The translations under genes and the position numbers were made by a program. The notes beneath the pieces are model-generated. The model made no database searches and was not told where the DNA came from. It worked only from the letters and a program-made list of their open reading frames with translations. A stretch of DNA of 64,000 bases from Ziziphus jujuba (Eukaryota; Streptophyta; Magnoliopsida; Rosales; Rhamnaceae): positions 21,751,001 to 21,815,000 of the forward strand of contig NC_083383.1 of the NCBI RefSeq assembly GCF_031755915.1. Direction: 5' to 3'. The first letter of the stretch is position 1; every line of letters starts with the position of its first letter. Positions 12,401-22,811 of the stretch are shown here, one piece after another.

Positions 12401-12479
12401 CCTAAAAGCTTCAAATACTGAATTGAGCTTGGTGACAAGGACAGTGTTGAGTGTATACAAGGATGAGGATCAAGTTCAA
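9411..12479 (+). pseudogene. C1 gag, split by solo LTR D1
   Basis: Gag starts at ATG 9411 (MVDSRVRKGDPPLRISEEE), with a stop soon after GFKGDS. It is interrupted after NAQFDL at 9575 by LTR D1 and resumes at 11304. The gag block follows: MGKSDSEAYLEWEEH near 11550, then MRKGFVPTHYQRLLHQ and RSVEDYYNEMEMLMM in the frame from 11728. The CCHC knuckle begins VCFKC at 12249-12263 and is broken by an in-frame TAG where G has Gln, followed by EHIEKQC. Several frameshifts. C-family gag is clearly different from B gag but shares its architecture. Confidence 0.9.
9576..11303 (-). mobile_element. Solo LTR D1 (Athila-type) in C1 gag
   Basis: Complete 1,728-bp D LTR in minus orientation: plus strand begins TGATGTGTAAAATC and ends TAGACCTAACA. 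TSD ATCTC at 9571-9575 and 11304-11308. No internal sequence remains, as expected after recombination between the two LTRs of a full element. It contains the TATATATATA box (about 10593-10602) and the D hairpin (10220-10252, one mismatch). Confidence 0.93.
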
Positions 12480-12755
12480 AGGGAAAACATCTTCCACACC
12501 CAATCTGAAATCGAAGGTAAGATTTGTAGAATGATAATTGATAGTGGAAGTTGTGCTAATGTAATTAATAATGTTGTGGTTGATAAATTAGGCTTAGCGA
12601 CAATTGATAAATATGTAGATGTTGTATTGTGTGATGTTGATCCTATGCATGCGGATCATATTTTGTTGGGTAGACTATGGCAATTTGATAAGGATGCATC
12701 ACATCATGGGAGAAAGAATTCCATTATAAATTTAAAGGGAAAAAGGTTAAGCTAG
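12480..12755 (+). pseudogene. C1 retropepsin-like protease
   Basis: Follows gag in the same region: QRENIFHTQSEIEGKICR leads into the active-site block MIIDSGSCANVIN (D-S-G), then VDVVLCDVDPMHADHILLGR. About 30 residues between the active site and the flap block (seen in E as a segment ending MKVNKQAKVKF) are missing, so this copy has a small deletion. A stop follows KGKRLS at about 12755. Confidence 0.85.
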
Positions 12756-13465
12756 GGAGCCACTAACTCCATAGGAGGTAAATAGAGATCAACTTTAAAT
12801 GCAACAAAGGAATGAGGCCGAAAAACTTGAGGAAAAGACTACTATGGCACCCACTTCAACAACACCAATCCAAAGAGGCAAGTTAAAAAAAAAAAACCAA
12901 CTAGGTAAGTGTCTTAAACTCAAACTTGAGAGGAAAGAAAGTGAGAAAACCGAGAGAGAGAAAGAAAGAGAGAGCAAAACCCAAGAGTGAGAATGGAAAA
13001 AGTGGTTCCGTAAGTGGGAAAGAAAAAGAAAGAAAAGAAAAGAAAAATAAAAAAATTTTATGTTAGTCTTGGTGATGTAAATAAAGTTATTTTAACTAAG
13101 AAACCATTGCTGGTTATGATTTATAAATATGCTTATTTAAATATGCTTTTGTTGTATAGAACTTTATCTGCATTATTGAGAGCTTTACTTATTTCAAATT
13201 TGAAAATCTGGAAGAGATTATTTGCTAACTTTAAAAAATGTAATTTTAACCATAATGATCAAGTATTTCTAGATTTTGTTGTGTTAGTGTTTGACCCAGG
13301 AGATTTAGTTTGGTTGTACTTAAGGAAGGAGAAGATTCCCAAACACAGGAAGTCCAAGCTTATGCCTCGTGGACTTTCTCAAATTTTGGAGCGGATTCAT
13401 AGAAATGCTTGTAAACTTGATTTACCGGGTGAGTATAATGGTAGTGCTATATTTTATGTTGCTGA
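12756..13465 (+). pseudogene. C1 scrambled pol remnant
   Basis: After a Lys-rich protease-RT linker (about 12795-13130, ending KPLLVMIYKYAYLN), the sequence jumps to a piece homologous to integrase ([13 protein letters not shown] then NLKIWKR, about 13153-13220), then directly to a piece of RT from beyond the catalytic site (LFANFKKCNF, about 13221-13285), then to the integrase C-terminal domain (FDPGDLVWLYLRKEK, SKLMPRGLSQILERI, YKLDLPGEY-like, about 13288-13460). In intact pol (see B4 and E) RT precedes integrase, so the order here is scrambled. Element G carries the same first two joints. RNase H, the RT core and the integrase core are absent. Confidence 0.85.
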
Positions 13466-14172
13466 TGTTAGGTCTACAATATTGATGATTTTATGCCATA
13501 TTTATAGCTTAATATTTGTTAGTTTGTGTTAATTTGTTATGGAAAGATACTTATTTATGTATTTTTCTTAATCTAGGTGAAAGAGGAAGAATTTTAAGAA
13601 AACAACCATAAAGATGGATTCCTTGGATCGAATTATGGTGGGAAGCAAGATTTGAGCTCGAACGGACTAAGCATTAAAAAGATTCCAAAAAGATACCTTG
13701 AAGATTCCATAAAGATTCTATCGAGAATTTCATGGTGGAAGTGGATGTCATATGAATCATCACAATCTGAGGATTTCAAATGTCTCGTTATTTTTGGATT
13801 TCGAGATGGGAGCAAAGATTTATCATCATTTAAAGTTTGGAATTTATAAAAAGGAATATTCTAGTTTTACTCCACCATTGATCAAAAGAGGGAATCAAGG
13901 CAATTTGAGGGCCAAGATAAAAACAAGTGGCAATAATTGGTTAATTTATCATTAATAAGGCACATGTCATGTCACATGCTTCATTAAGGGTAAATTAGAC
14001 TAATTAACTATTTTTTTAGGAGGAATTAGATCAAAGGAAAGTAGTAGAGAGCAAGTAATATACAGTTTCCTTTTTACACATGAAATTCGTCCAACCCTTT
14101 TCATGGCCTAAAAAAGGTATCTTTCAAGACTCCCACATTGAAAATAAAGAGAGAAAAAGATTCCCAAGGTCC

Positions 14173-14182
14173 TATATATATA
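14173..14182 (+). promoter_or_regulatory. Putative TATA box of D LTR promoter (D2 copy)
   Basis: TATATATATA followed by GCCCCCACCACATT, conserved in all D LTRs at the same position (for example 48884-48893 in D7). Position in the LTR suits the U3/R boundary; promoter function is inferred. Confidence 0.6.
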
Positions 14183-14517
14183 GCCCCCACCACATTGAAG
14201 GAAGATATACAAGTTTAGAGAGTTATTTAAGAGCTTTTAGGAGGCTTAAATAGAAACAAACCAAATTTTGGGAGTTTTTAAGATTCTCTTAAGGGTTCTA
14301 GGGTTTTAAAGTTTTAGAGTTTTAGAAGATCAATTGGAGAGCTTGGAGGAGGTAGAGAGACGTGGGCTTGCTTGGAGAAGAAGGCTACGACTTTGAGAGC
14401 TCTTGGAGGAGAATTTCTTCAATAGTTTTTATTCTCTTTTCCTTTCTCTTTAATTGTGAATCTTATTATTTTTAATAATTATGGATGTTGAAATTATTTT
14501 TACCATGAACTAATTTT

Positions 14518-14550
14518 CATAGCTAGGGCTATGATGTAGCCCTAGCTATG
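14518..14550 (+). other. Perfect hairpin in D LTR
   Basis: CATAGCTAGGGCTA and its exact reverse complement are separated by the 5-base loop TGATG. It lies about 345 bp downstream of the TATA box, so it is likely within the transcript. Present with few changes in D1, D3, D4, D5, D6 and D7. Confidence 0.85.
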
Positions 14551-15035
14551 AAGGTTTAATTATTTTAATAAATATTGAGTTTTATTTAATTAGTAATATG
14601 TTTTGTTAATAAATCATTGGTATACTTAAAGCTTTTATAGGCCGGAAGGAATAAATTAGGTTATGTGAATATTATCAATTGTGAGTGGAAACTACTTTTG
14701 ATTAATTTTGTGATTAAGTGTGGTTAACAAAATTACTAGTTAATTAAATTCACATATTTAAGTAATTAAATTGGAATAGTTAGTGGTGAAATCAAATGCC
14801 CTAGTATTCATAATTATTCTCTCTCTTACTTGAAATTGATCTAATTTTAATTGCTTGCTTTTGTTTAATTTAGTTTATTTAGTTTTCAATTGCCATCTTA
14901 AATTTTAGTTCAAATATTACCAAAACCTAATTATCTTTGGTATTTAATTCTTAATCCCTTGGGTACGACAACCCTATTTTTCCACTTTATTACTTGAAAA
15001 CGATTCGTGCACTTGCGAGTTGATTTTACACATCA

Positions 15036-15106
15036 GCTGACTTATCTTCTTTTGCTGCAGGTGATGACTTTGATTTGAGGGCAAATCCTTTTCAAGAGAA
15101 GATGAA
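15036..15106 (+). pseudogene. C1 pol 3' tail and polypurine region
   Basis: Seventy bases between D2 and the 3' LTR. After the TSD the sequence encodes a short acidic tail (GDDFDLRANPFQE) that continues the integrase C-terminal region. AAGAGAAGATGAA immediately before the LTR (about 15094-15106) is the candidate polypurine tract. Confidence 0.6.
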
Positions 15107-16171
15107 TGATGAGAATCCGTAGAAGCTTGAACAAGTGACAACTCGTTAGGGTGCTGACCTAATACGGATGAAGAATGGCCAATCAATAGAGCTCAAGCCA
15201 AGAGATTTAATGACAACTTGGTTACTTTTATCTAGGGATTAATTAATTCTCAAAGGGGCTTGTCAATACCTGAAGATACAAGATCCGTTTTAAGCATCTA
15301 AGTGTTGAAGGCCGATGCGGACTCGGGTAGCTGTTTTCGTGCAAATATGTATTCTAGGCAGTAAGAAATGGTTCCAACACTTCATGAATTCAATACATAT
15401 CTTTAAGAGATCATGGAATCAAGTCAAGGCAGAATCAAAAACATCTAAAAAGGACTTGTAGGGACAGCATCTCAATTTGGTCGAAAATGTGCTGTTTAGC
15501 CGCTGGCTTTGACTTTTCTTCTTGTTTGACTTATTATTGCAATCAAGGGGCAACGTTTGGGAATCATAAATTGATTTGGAGCCCAAACAAGTTGGAGATT
15601 GGTCAAAGGTACTTTAGTAATTAAACTAGTCAACTAGTTTCCTAATTTGATTTTGACTTTTTGTTTTAGGAAATTAGTTTTTTATTTGGTTTCTATTTAT
15701 TTATTTTCTGGAAAAATTAACTTAGAAAAGTAATTATTTTATTATTTTCATTGTAAATTAATTAATTCATAGTTCAAAATAAAGGAATTAATTAATTCAA
15801 ATTAAATTAGGAAAGAAGGTGAATTTCGGCCAAGCTAGGTTTTTTATTCTTTTTAGGGTTTCTTTTGTTTCATGTTTAGAACGTATTTAAGGGTTATTTT
15901 TTAATGAGAATGTAGCTTGAATAATATACAGAAAATTATTTTTGAGACTGAATTCTATTTGTTCTCTTTGAACATTTAAAACACCATTAGTGAATGAGTG
16001 TTTTAGTTTGACTTATCAATAGCATATCCATCATCTATTGTGGCGTCTTCATTATACCAAGATTTCTAATCATAGATTAGTTAGGGGTTAAGGTAACCAT
16101 TAGAACTTGAACATAATTTACAAGGCTAATATAATACGAGTTTAAGTGCAGGTCCTCCTAGATTCGTATCA
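15107..16171 (+). repeat. 3' LTR of C1
   Basis: Complete C LTR of 1,065 bp, TGATGAGAATCCGT to TTCGTATCA, followed by TSD TGCTG. Contains a TATA-like GTATTTAAGGG at about 15880-15891 and the TTATCAATAG block near 16014. Collinear with the split 5' LTR. Confidence 0.92.
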
Positions 16172-16964
16172 TGCTGCGATGGTGCTAAAATCCTTGGCAA
16201 ATCTTCGATAGAAACTAGCCAATTGCTTTTACCATGAAAGCTTTTCACTTGGGTAATAGATATAGGTTTCGGCCACTTTTGGATTGCTTTCACCCTAGAT
16301 TGATCAACTTTAAATCCTGCAATACTTACAACAAATCCCAGAAAAGCCAATTCATCTTTACAAAAATCACACTTTTTGAAGTTAGCAAATAATCTTTCCT
16401 TCCTAACTACTTCTAAAACTAACCTAAGATGGTTCAAGAATATCCTTAAAATAAAGAACCATAAATTTTCCAATGCATGGGCGCATAACATGGTTCATTA
16501 ATCTCATAAAGTGCTTGGTGCATTAATTAAACCAAAATGCATTACTAATCACTCATACAAACCAGATTTAGTTTTAAACATCGTTTTCCATTCGTCGCCC
16601 TCTTTCATCCTAATTTGATAATATTTACTCCTAATATTAATTTTAGTAAACATGCACGCATCATGTAACTCATCTAACATATCATCTAACCTAGGAATTG
16701 GATGCCTGTAATTAATGGTTATATTATTAATAGCCCTACAATTCTATACACATGCGCCATGAGCCATCTTTCTTAGGTACTAATAAAACAGAAATAGTGC
16801 ATGGACTCATACTCTCACGAATATAACATTTATCAAGCAACTCACTTACCTGCCTTTATAGCTCCTTTGTCTTATCGGGATTACTCCTATATACAGGCTT
16901 ATTAGAAATTACAGCTCCCAGCACAAAATCAATTTGATGCTCAATCCCCCGAATAGGTGGTAAG
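16172..16964 (-). pseudogene. Element E: reverse transcriptase
   Basis: Continues the E pol reading across C1. Downstream RT blocks are clear (LVLEVVRKERLFANFKKCDF, ELAFLGFVVS, WPKPISITQVKSFHG). The N-terminal half is in broken frames toward 16960, with homology to B4 RT. A piece around the FDD site is degraded or missing near 16440-16460. This is the C-family type with RT in normal order, unlike C1 and G. Interrupted at 16964 by solo LTR D3; the reading resumes at 18696. Confidence 0.87.
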
Positions 16965-18695
16965 TGTTAGGTTTAAAATATTGATGATTTTATGCCATAT
17001 TTATAGCTTAATATTGTTAGTTTGTGTTAATTTGTTATGGAAAGATAATTAATTATGTATTTTTCTTAATCTAGGTGAAAGAGGAAGAATTTTAAGAAAA
17101 CAACCATAAAGATGGATTCCTTGGATCGAATTATGGTGGGAAGCAAGATTTGAGCTCGAACGGACTAAGCATTAAAAAGATTCCAAAAAGATACCTTGAA
17201 GATTCCATAAAGATTCTATCGAGAATTTCATGGTGGAAGTGGATGTCATATGAATCATCACAATCTGAGGATTTCAAATGTCTCGTTATTTTTGGATTTC
17301 GAGATGGGAGCAAAGATTTATCATCATTTAAAGTTTGGAATTTATAAAAAGGAATATTCTAGTTTTACTCCACCATTGATCAAAAGAGGGAATCAAGGCA
17401 ATTTGAGGGCCAAGATAAAAACAAGTGGCAATAATTGGTTAATTTATCATTAATAAGGCACATGTCATGTCACATGCTTCATTAAGGGTAAATTAGACTA
17501 ATTAACTATTTTTTTAGGAGGAATTAGATAAAAGGAAAGTAGTAGAGAGCAAGTAATATACAGTTTCCTTTTTACACATGAAATTCGTCCAACCCTTTTC
17601 ATGGCCTAAAAAAGGTATCTTTCAAGACTCCCACATTGAAAATAAAGAGAGAAAAAGATTCCCAAGGTCCTATATATATAGCCCCCACCACATTGAAGGA
17701 AGATATACAAGTTTAGAGAGTTATTTAAGAGCTTTTAGGAGGCTTAAATAGAAACAAACCAAATTTTGGGAGTTTCTAAGATTCTCTTAAGGGTTTTAGG
17801 GTTTTAAAGTTTTAGAGTTTTAGAAGATCAATTGGAGAGCTTCGAGGAGGCAGAGAGACGTGGGCTTGCTTGGAGAAAAAGGCTACGACTTTGAGAGCTC
17901 TTGGAGGAGAATTTCTTCAATAGTTTTTATTCTCTTTTCCTTTCTCTTTAATTGTGAATCTTATTATTTTTAATAATTATGGATGTTGAAATTATTTTTA
18001 CCATGAACTAATTTTCATAGCTAGGCTATGATGTAGCCCTAACTATGAAGGTTTAATTATTTTAATATATGTTTAGTTTTATTTAATTAGTAATATATTT
18101 TGTTAATAAATCATTGGTATACTTAATGCTTTCATAGGCCAGAAGGAATGACTGATTTTAATAATATTTGAGCTTGGAAAAGGATAATATTATGAATCTC
18201 CAATGATTTTACATGAATGCATAATTGATTGGAAAATAGTTATGTCTCATGCCATATTATTTGCTTAATCTATGCTTGATGAATTTGCATGATTTAATTT
18301 ATAGGCCGGAAGGAATAAATTAGGTTATGTGAATATTATCAATTGTGAGTGGAAACTACTTTTGATTAATTTTGTGATTAAGTGTGGTTAACAAAATTAC
18401 TAGTTAATTAAATTCACATATTTAAGTAATTAAATTGGAATAGTTAGCGGTGAAATCAAATGCCCTAGTATTCATAATTATTCAATTATCTCTCTTACTT
18501 GAAATTGATCTAATTTTAATTGATTGCTTTTGTTTAATTTAGTTTTCAATTGCCATCTTAAATTTTAGTTCAAATATTATCAAAACCTAATTATCTTTGG
18601 TACTTAATACTTAGTCCCTTGGGTACGACAACCCTATTTTTCCACTTTATTACTTGAAAACGATTTGTGCACTTGCGAGTTGATTTTACACATCA
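16965..18695 (+). mobile_element. Solo LTR D3 in element E
   Basis: Complete 1,731-bp D LTR in plus orientation, TGTTAGGTTTAAAA to ACACATCA, with TSD GTAAG at 16960-16964 and 18696-18700. Both copies of ATAGGCCGGAAGGAAT-type repeat are present (the first mutated). About 99 percent identical by eye to D2 over shared sequence, including identical short translated stretches, despite a different target site. Confidence 0.93.
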
Positions 18696-19776
18696 GTAAG
18701 CCAATAGGAATCTCCTCCAGAAAGACATATTCAAAATCCTATAAAAGATAAGAGATAGAACTCAACAATTCAAGTTCTTCGGGATTAGCTTGATCATTTA
18801 AATAAATATTTTTATAAATCATGACCAGCAAGGGTTTATCACTCAAAAATGTGTTTTTAATTTTCCCAAAACTAAGATAAAAATTCTTCTTTTTCTTCTC
18901 TTTCCTCTCTTTTTCTTTCCCACTCACGGAATCCATGTTTTTTACCTCACTCTTGGCTTTTGCTTGAATCTTCTCATTCTCAGCTTTCTCTCTTATTTTC
19001 ACCTTACAATTGGGATTAGAGTACTTACCTTGGACAACAAGCTCAGCTTTGACCTCATGGATAGGTGGTGAAACCATGGGTGCCACACTAGACTTCTCCT
19101 TTAGCTTTTTGGCCTCTCTCCTTTGTTGCATTTGTAATTGGTTTTTAAATACCTCCTTTTGAGTTAATGGCTCTAGCTTAACCTTTTTACCTTTAAATTT
19201 AAAAACAATGGAATTCTCTATTCCATAGTGTATGTCATCCTCATCAAATTTCCATGGCCTTCCTAATAAAATATGACCAGCATGCATGGGAACAACATCA
19301 CACAATACAACATCCACATATTTATCAATGCTAAATTTTACTTTGGCTTGTTTGTTTACTTTCATCTCACCACTATCAATAAGCCATTATATTCTATATA
19401 ATTTGGGATGTTTAATGGTTATTAATCCTAATTTATCTAATAATATTAGCACAACTTCCACTATCAACTATCATACTACAAATTTTACCTCGGATTTCAC
19501 ATTAGGTGCAGAAGATGTTCTCTTTATGAATTTGATCCTCATCTTTGTACACAATTAGAACCCTTCTTGCCACAAAACTCAACTCAACCCTTGAAGCCTT
19601 GAGTTTTCAGATTCCCTATGTTCCTCACCTCTAAGTTCTTCTTCAAGTTTGATTTCAACCTCACTTACTTCACTTTCAGATTCCAACTATGATTCTCCTA
19701 TTCGGACATTGATTAGCAATCTGTCCTCGTCCCTGGTAATTAAAACACACAATGTTACAAGTTCTAGAAGGTTTAG
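18696..19776 (-). pseudogene. Element E: gag end, protease and linker
   Basis: Minus-strand C-family sequence. From high to low coordinate: CCHC knuckle (CFNYQGRGQIANQC, with Tyr replacing the second Cys), an acidic region, protease active-site region near 19445-19490 (degenerate, with a frame break), the block YVDVVLCDVVPMHAGHILLG (about 19260-19330), and the Lys-rich linker ending KPLLVMIYKNIYLNDQANPEE. The order is that of a normal gag-pol. The N-terminal gag is missing because a C LTR fragment begins at 19777. Confidence 0.87.
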
Positions 19777-20388
19777 TGATGTGATTCCACCCAAGCCCGC
19801 ACAATCGACAACCCGTGGGGTTGCTGATCCGATACGGACGTAGTCCGGGCCGAACACTAGGGCTTAAACTAAGAGGTTTAAGGACAACATTCCTGTCTTT
19901 ATCTAGGCAGTAATTCATTCTCAAAAGGGCTTGTCCATACCTGAAGATACAAGGCTTGTTTTAAGCATCCAAGTGGTGGAGGTTGATATGGACCATCGGA
20001 CATCTGTCATCAGACATCATACATCGAACATTTTACATTGGATACCCATACATCGGACATTTGACATTGGACTTCGAACTTCGGACATCAGACATAACTT
20101 AGTTCGAACATCAGGCACACACAAGTTAGCTCGGATATCAGACATAAGTTAGCTCAAACATCAGGTAGACATAAGTTAGCTCGGACATCAGGCAGACATA
20201 AGTTAGCTCGGACATCATATATAACTCGGTACCTAATTTGCGTTTGACTTTTGTTTTGTTTTTATTTATTTATTGGTTGGACAAATCAACTTAGAAAAGT
20301 TAATATTTTATTATTTTTCGTTGTAAATTAATTAATTTCTTATTCAAAATAAAGGAATTAATTAATACAAATTAGCTTATTCGGCTTT
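19777..20388 (+). repeat. C LTR fragment carrying a minisatellite
   Basis: Starts TGATGTGATTCCACCC and follows the C LTR to about 19990. The middle of the LTR is replaced by short repeats (19990-20225), after which LTR sequence resumes at CTAATTTG near 20234 and continues to about 20388 before switching to the B3 leader. The right LTR end is lost, so no TSD pair can be assigned. Confidence 0.82.
19990..20225 (+). repeat. Minisatellite inside C LTR
   Basis: First part: irregular 8-12 bp units around CGGACAT. Second part (about 20123-20217): units of about 23-27 bp, form AGTTAGCTCGGACATCAG plus (G/C)AGACATA. No other C LTR in the window has it, so it arose by local expansion in this copy. Confidence 0.85.
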
Positions 20389-20745
20389 ACCTTTTCTTTT
20401 ATTTATTTATTTATTTTTTTTTTTGCGTTCAACAAAAAGAACAAGCTTTATAAAATGAAAGAAACTTCAATCGCGCAAAACTTCAATGAGAATAGACCAA
20501 TTCATTGTCCTCTAGGGTTTGAAAACAAATTCAGCTTTTTTTTTCAATGACCGTTCGGTTTGGTATGATTGGATGAGTGAAGAATGAAGAAGAACAACCA
20601 AAAGAAAAGATGCAAAGAAGAACGCAATGACCAAATCGATGAGACAAAAAAAAAAAATCAAAGAAAACGAAGAACAAAGAACAAAATCAGATAACAAAGA
20701 TAGATGGATCAAACCTGTAATTAGAAACTAGCTTTGATACCAAAT
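20389..20745 (-). mobile_element. Element B3, leader remnant with primer site
   Basis: Matches the LTR-proximal part of the B2 leader (6100-6438) in minus orientation. The primer site at 20731-20742 reads TGGTATCAAAGC on the minus strand. Gag and pol are gone; the left edge is a junction with a C LTR fragment. Confidence 0.85.
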
Positions 20746-21644
20746 TGATATGAACCTAGAGCGACCTACCTCAAAACCTGTAACAAAGATTGAATTAGGA
20801 CAGTCTAATTACAAGTTATCAATGGCAGACCTCGACCTGTTACCTATATTTGAGATAAGAACCTTGGTATAATGAAGACGCCATAATAGAATGCGGAATA
20901 ACCTATTGATAAGTCGAATTTGAACTCCACAAACAAAGCTTGAAAAAGTTCGATATAGTTCTTAGAAAACCAAGAGAATCACTCTCACTTTGAATCAAAA
21001 TTGTAATCTCCTCTTTATTCATGACTTATGTGCCTTTAAATAGGCAAAATAAATTACAAAGCTTTCCTAAATTTGCTTAAAGTAAAGGTGGAATAATAAT
21101 GGACCAAAATTAGGTTTAGGAAACATAATTTTGATAGGTTTAGGAAACCTAATCTGATTAGGTTTAGGAAACCTAATTTAGCTCCTAGTTTCTTAATTTG
21201 AATGACCTTTAATTCTTTGACCAATCCAACTCTAATAAAATTAGAAAAGTAATTTAAAAACCTAAGAAAAACTAAATTAGGAAAGTAAATAGGCAACATG
21301 CCAAAATCCAATCAAAGCATAAATAAAAATTAATATTTTTCTAATTATAAAATTTGGCCAAGCTTAGTTAGATGCCATATCACCATATGATGCCACATCA
21401 CCATGTTGTGGAAGTCCATGCATTAAACTCTCTCTTTCACGTTGGCATCCACCATCCCAATCATATGGACCAATGTTAGTTCATCTTCACTAATGAACTT
21501 GCTTCCTTGGGTTGTAAACACCTCCTGGATTAAACCATTTTAGTGCCTCTTTCAATCTCTGCTCGTGCTCGGGTTATGGGTCCTATAGACATTTGAAGTA
21601 GATCTAGGCTCCATCTTGAAGGGCTCTTGGTCATGTCCTCATCA
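20746..21644 (-). repeat. 5' LTR of B3
   Basis: Complete B LTR of 899 bp in minus orientation, inner edge TGATATGAACC, outer edge minus strand TGATGAGGACATGACC. Three minisatellite units at about 21111-21180. Abuts another B LTR in the opposite direction, so no TSD is visible. Confidence 0.9.
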
Positions 21645-22162
21645 GTTCCTAAACCTATCAAAATTAGGTTTAGTTCATAATTATTCCATATTTATTTTTA
21701 GCAAATTTAGGAAAGCTTTGTAATTTGTTTTGCCTATTTAAAGGCACGAAAGTCATGAATAAAATTCAGATTACAATTTTGATTAAAAGTGAGAGTAATT
21801 CTCTTGGTTTTCTAAGAACTATATCGAACTATTCAAGCTTTGTCTGTGGAGTTCAAATTTGACTTATCAATAGGTTATTCTGCACCCTATTGGGGAGTCT
21901 TCACCATACCAAGGTTCTTACCTCAAATATAGGTAAAGGATCGAGGTCTTCCATTGATAATTTGCAATTAAACGGTCCAAATCAATCTTTGTTATGGGTT
22001 TAGAGGCAAGTCGCTCTAGATTCGTAACAATTTGGTACCAAAGCTACTTTTTAATTACAAGTTTGATCTATCTAATTTTTTCTTTTTTGTTTCATTGTTT
22101 TTCTTATTTTTTGTGATTTTTAGCATTAGGTTAGAAATTGCATCTTTGATTTCTTTGGTTGT
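21645..22162 (+). mobile_element. B-family 5' LTR end, primer site and leader start, plus strand
   Basis: Right-hand 385 bp of a B LTR in plus orientation (21645-22029, ending TTCGTAACA), a mutated primer site TGGTACCAAAGC at 22033-22044, and about 118 bp of leader that matches the start of the B5 leader (34386 on). It then switches to a C LTR at about 22163. With B3 this forms a head-to-head pair of B LTRs. Confidence 0.85.
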
Positions 22163-22695
22163 TCTTTGCAATCACCAGCTTGTTTAGGCTCTAAATCAGC
22201 TCCAATATGCCATGTAGGATGCCAAATATAATTAGTATTGATTCCCATAGATTGTCCTAGATTGGAATAAGAAAAACTTGTTTGAACAATAAGAAAGACC
22301 AAAGTTAGTGCTAAAATAGAGGTTTTCGGCCAAAATGAGTGCAAGTGTGATGAATGACAAGCCTTGCATCTTCTTTGATAGGATTTCATGGCCTCTTGGA
22401 GTGCTCAATCATGTGCATATGTCAACAAATTCATTCTTTGCTGCTTGGAATCCATAAAAGCATCAAAATAGCTTGCCGGGTCTATTTGCACCTTCATAAC
22501 TTGGATTCATAAGATGGGTTTTGAATCTTCGGGTATTGTCATGCTCTCTTGAGAATTAATAACATCTTGTATGAAGCTAACAAGTTTGCCCTTAAATCTC
22601 TTAGTTTGTGCCCATGTGACTGGCTCCGTCTTCAGTCGTATAGGATCAGCAATCCATCGAGTAGTCGGTTGTACGGGTACTAGAGGAATTTCATC
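22163..22695 (-). repeat. C LTR fragment, minus strand
   Basis: Upstream half of a C LTR in minus orientation; the plus strand ends at AGAGGAATTTCATCA (family start TGATGCGAATCC on minus). The left side is truncated against the B leader. Contains divergent sequence at about 22250-22330. Confidence 0.75.
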
Positions 22696-22811
22696 AGTAC
22701 CAAAAACATAGCTTTTCACTTCCTTATCACCCTTTGAATTTGGATTATTTCAAAGATGAAATTTCAAAAGAAATTTGGGTTTTATATGAGTCATACAAAA
22801 TTCATGTAATC
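22696..22811. repeat. End of a tandem unit, left of B4
   Basis: Matches about 30645-30725 and 29935-30010 (TTTGAATTTGGATTATTTC and on). It is the left flank of the B4 insertion site; the unit continues at 29285. Confidence 0.8.

Larger units (their letters stand above)
13466..15035 (+). mobile_element. Solo LTR D2 in C1, with internal deletion
   Basis: D LTR in plus orientation, TGTTAGGTCTACAA to ACACATCA, TSD GCTGA at 13461-13465 and 15036-15040. It is 1,570 bp, about 165 bp shorter than other copies: the segment between two copies of ATAGGCCGGAAGGAAT is missing and one copy remains (about 14638). Otherwise it is nearly identical to D3. Confidence 0.93.
2368..16171 (+). mobile_element. Element C1: Ty3/gypsy insertion in E, with three nested insertions
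   Basis: C1 is a C-family element in plus orientation. Both ends are LTR termini (TGATGAGAATCC at 2368, CGTATCA at 16171) flanked by a perfect 5-bp TSD, TGCTG at 2363-2367 and 16172-16176. The host reading frame of E is continuous across the insertion point once C1 is removed. The 5' LTR (2368-2491 plus 7348-8296) is split by B2, gag is split by solo LTR D1, and the 3' internal end by solo LTR D2. Its pol is scrambled and lacks the RT core, so it must have used enzymes from another element when it inserted. Confidence 0.92.

Noticed and set aside
13633..13849. Repeated short ORFs of 60-67 codons in D LTRs
   Set aside because: The same ORFs appear on both strands wherever a D LTR is young (13633, 17131, 37298, 48343, 60114). 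They follow LTR identity and are not kept in older copies such as D1.
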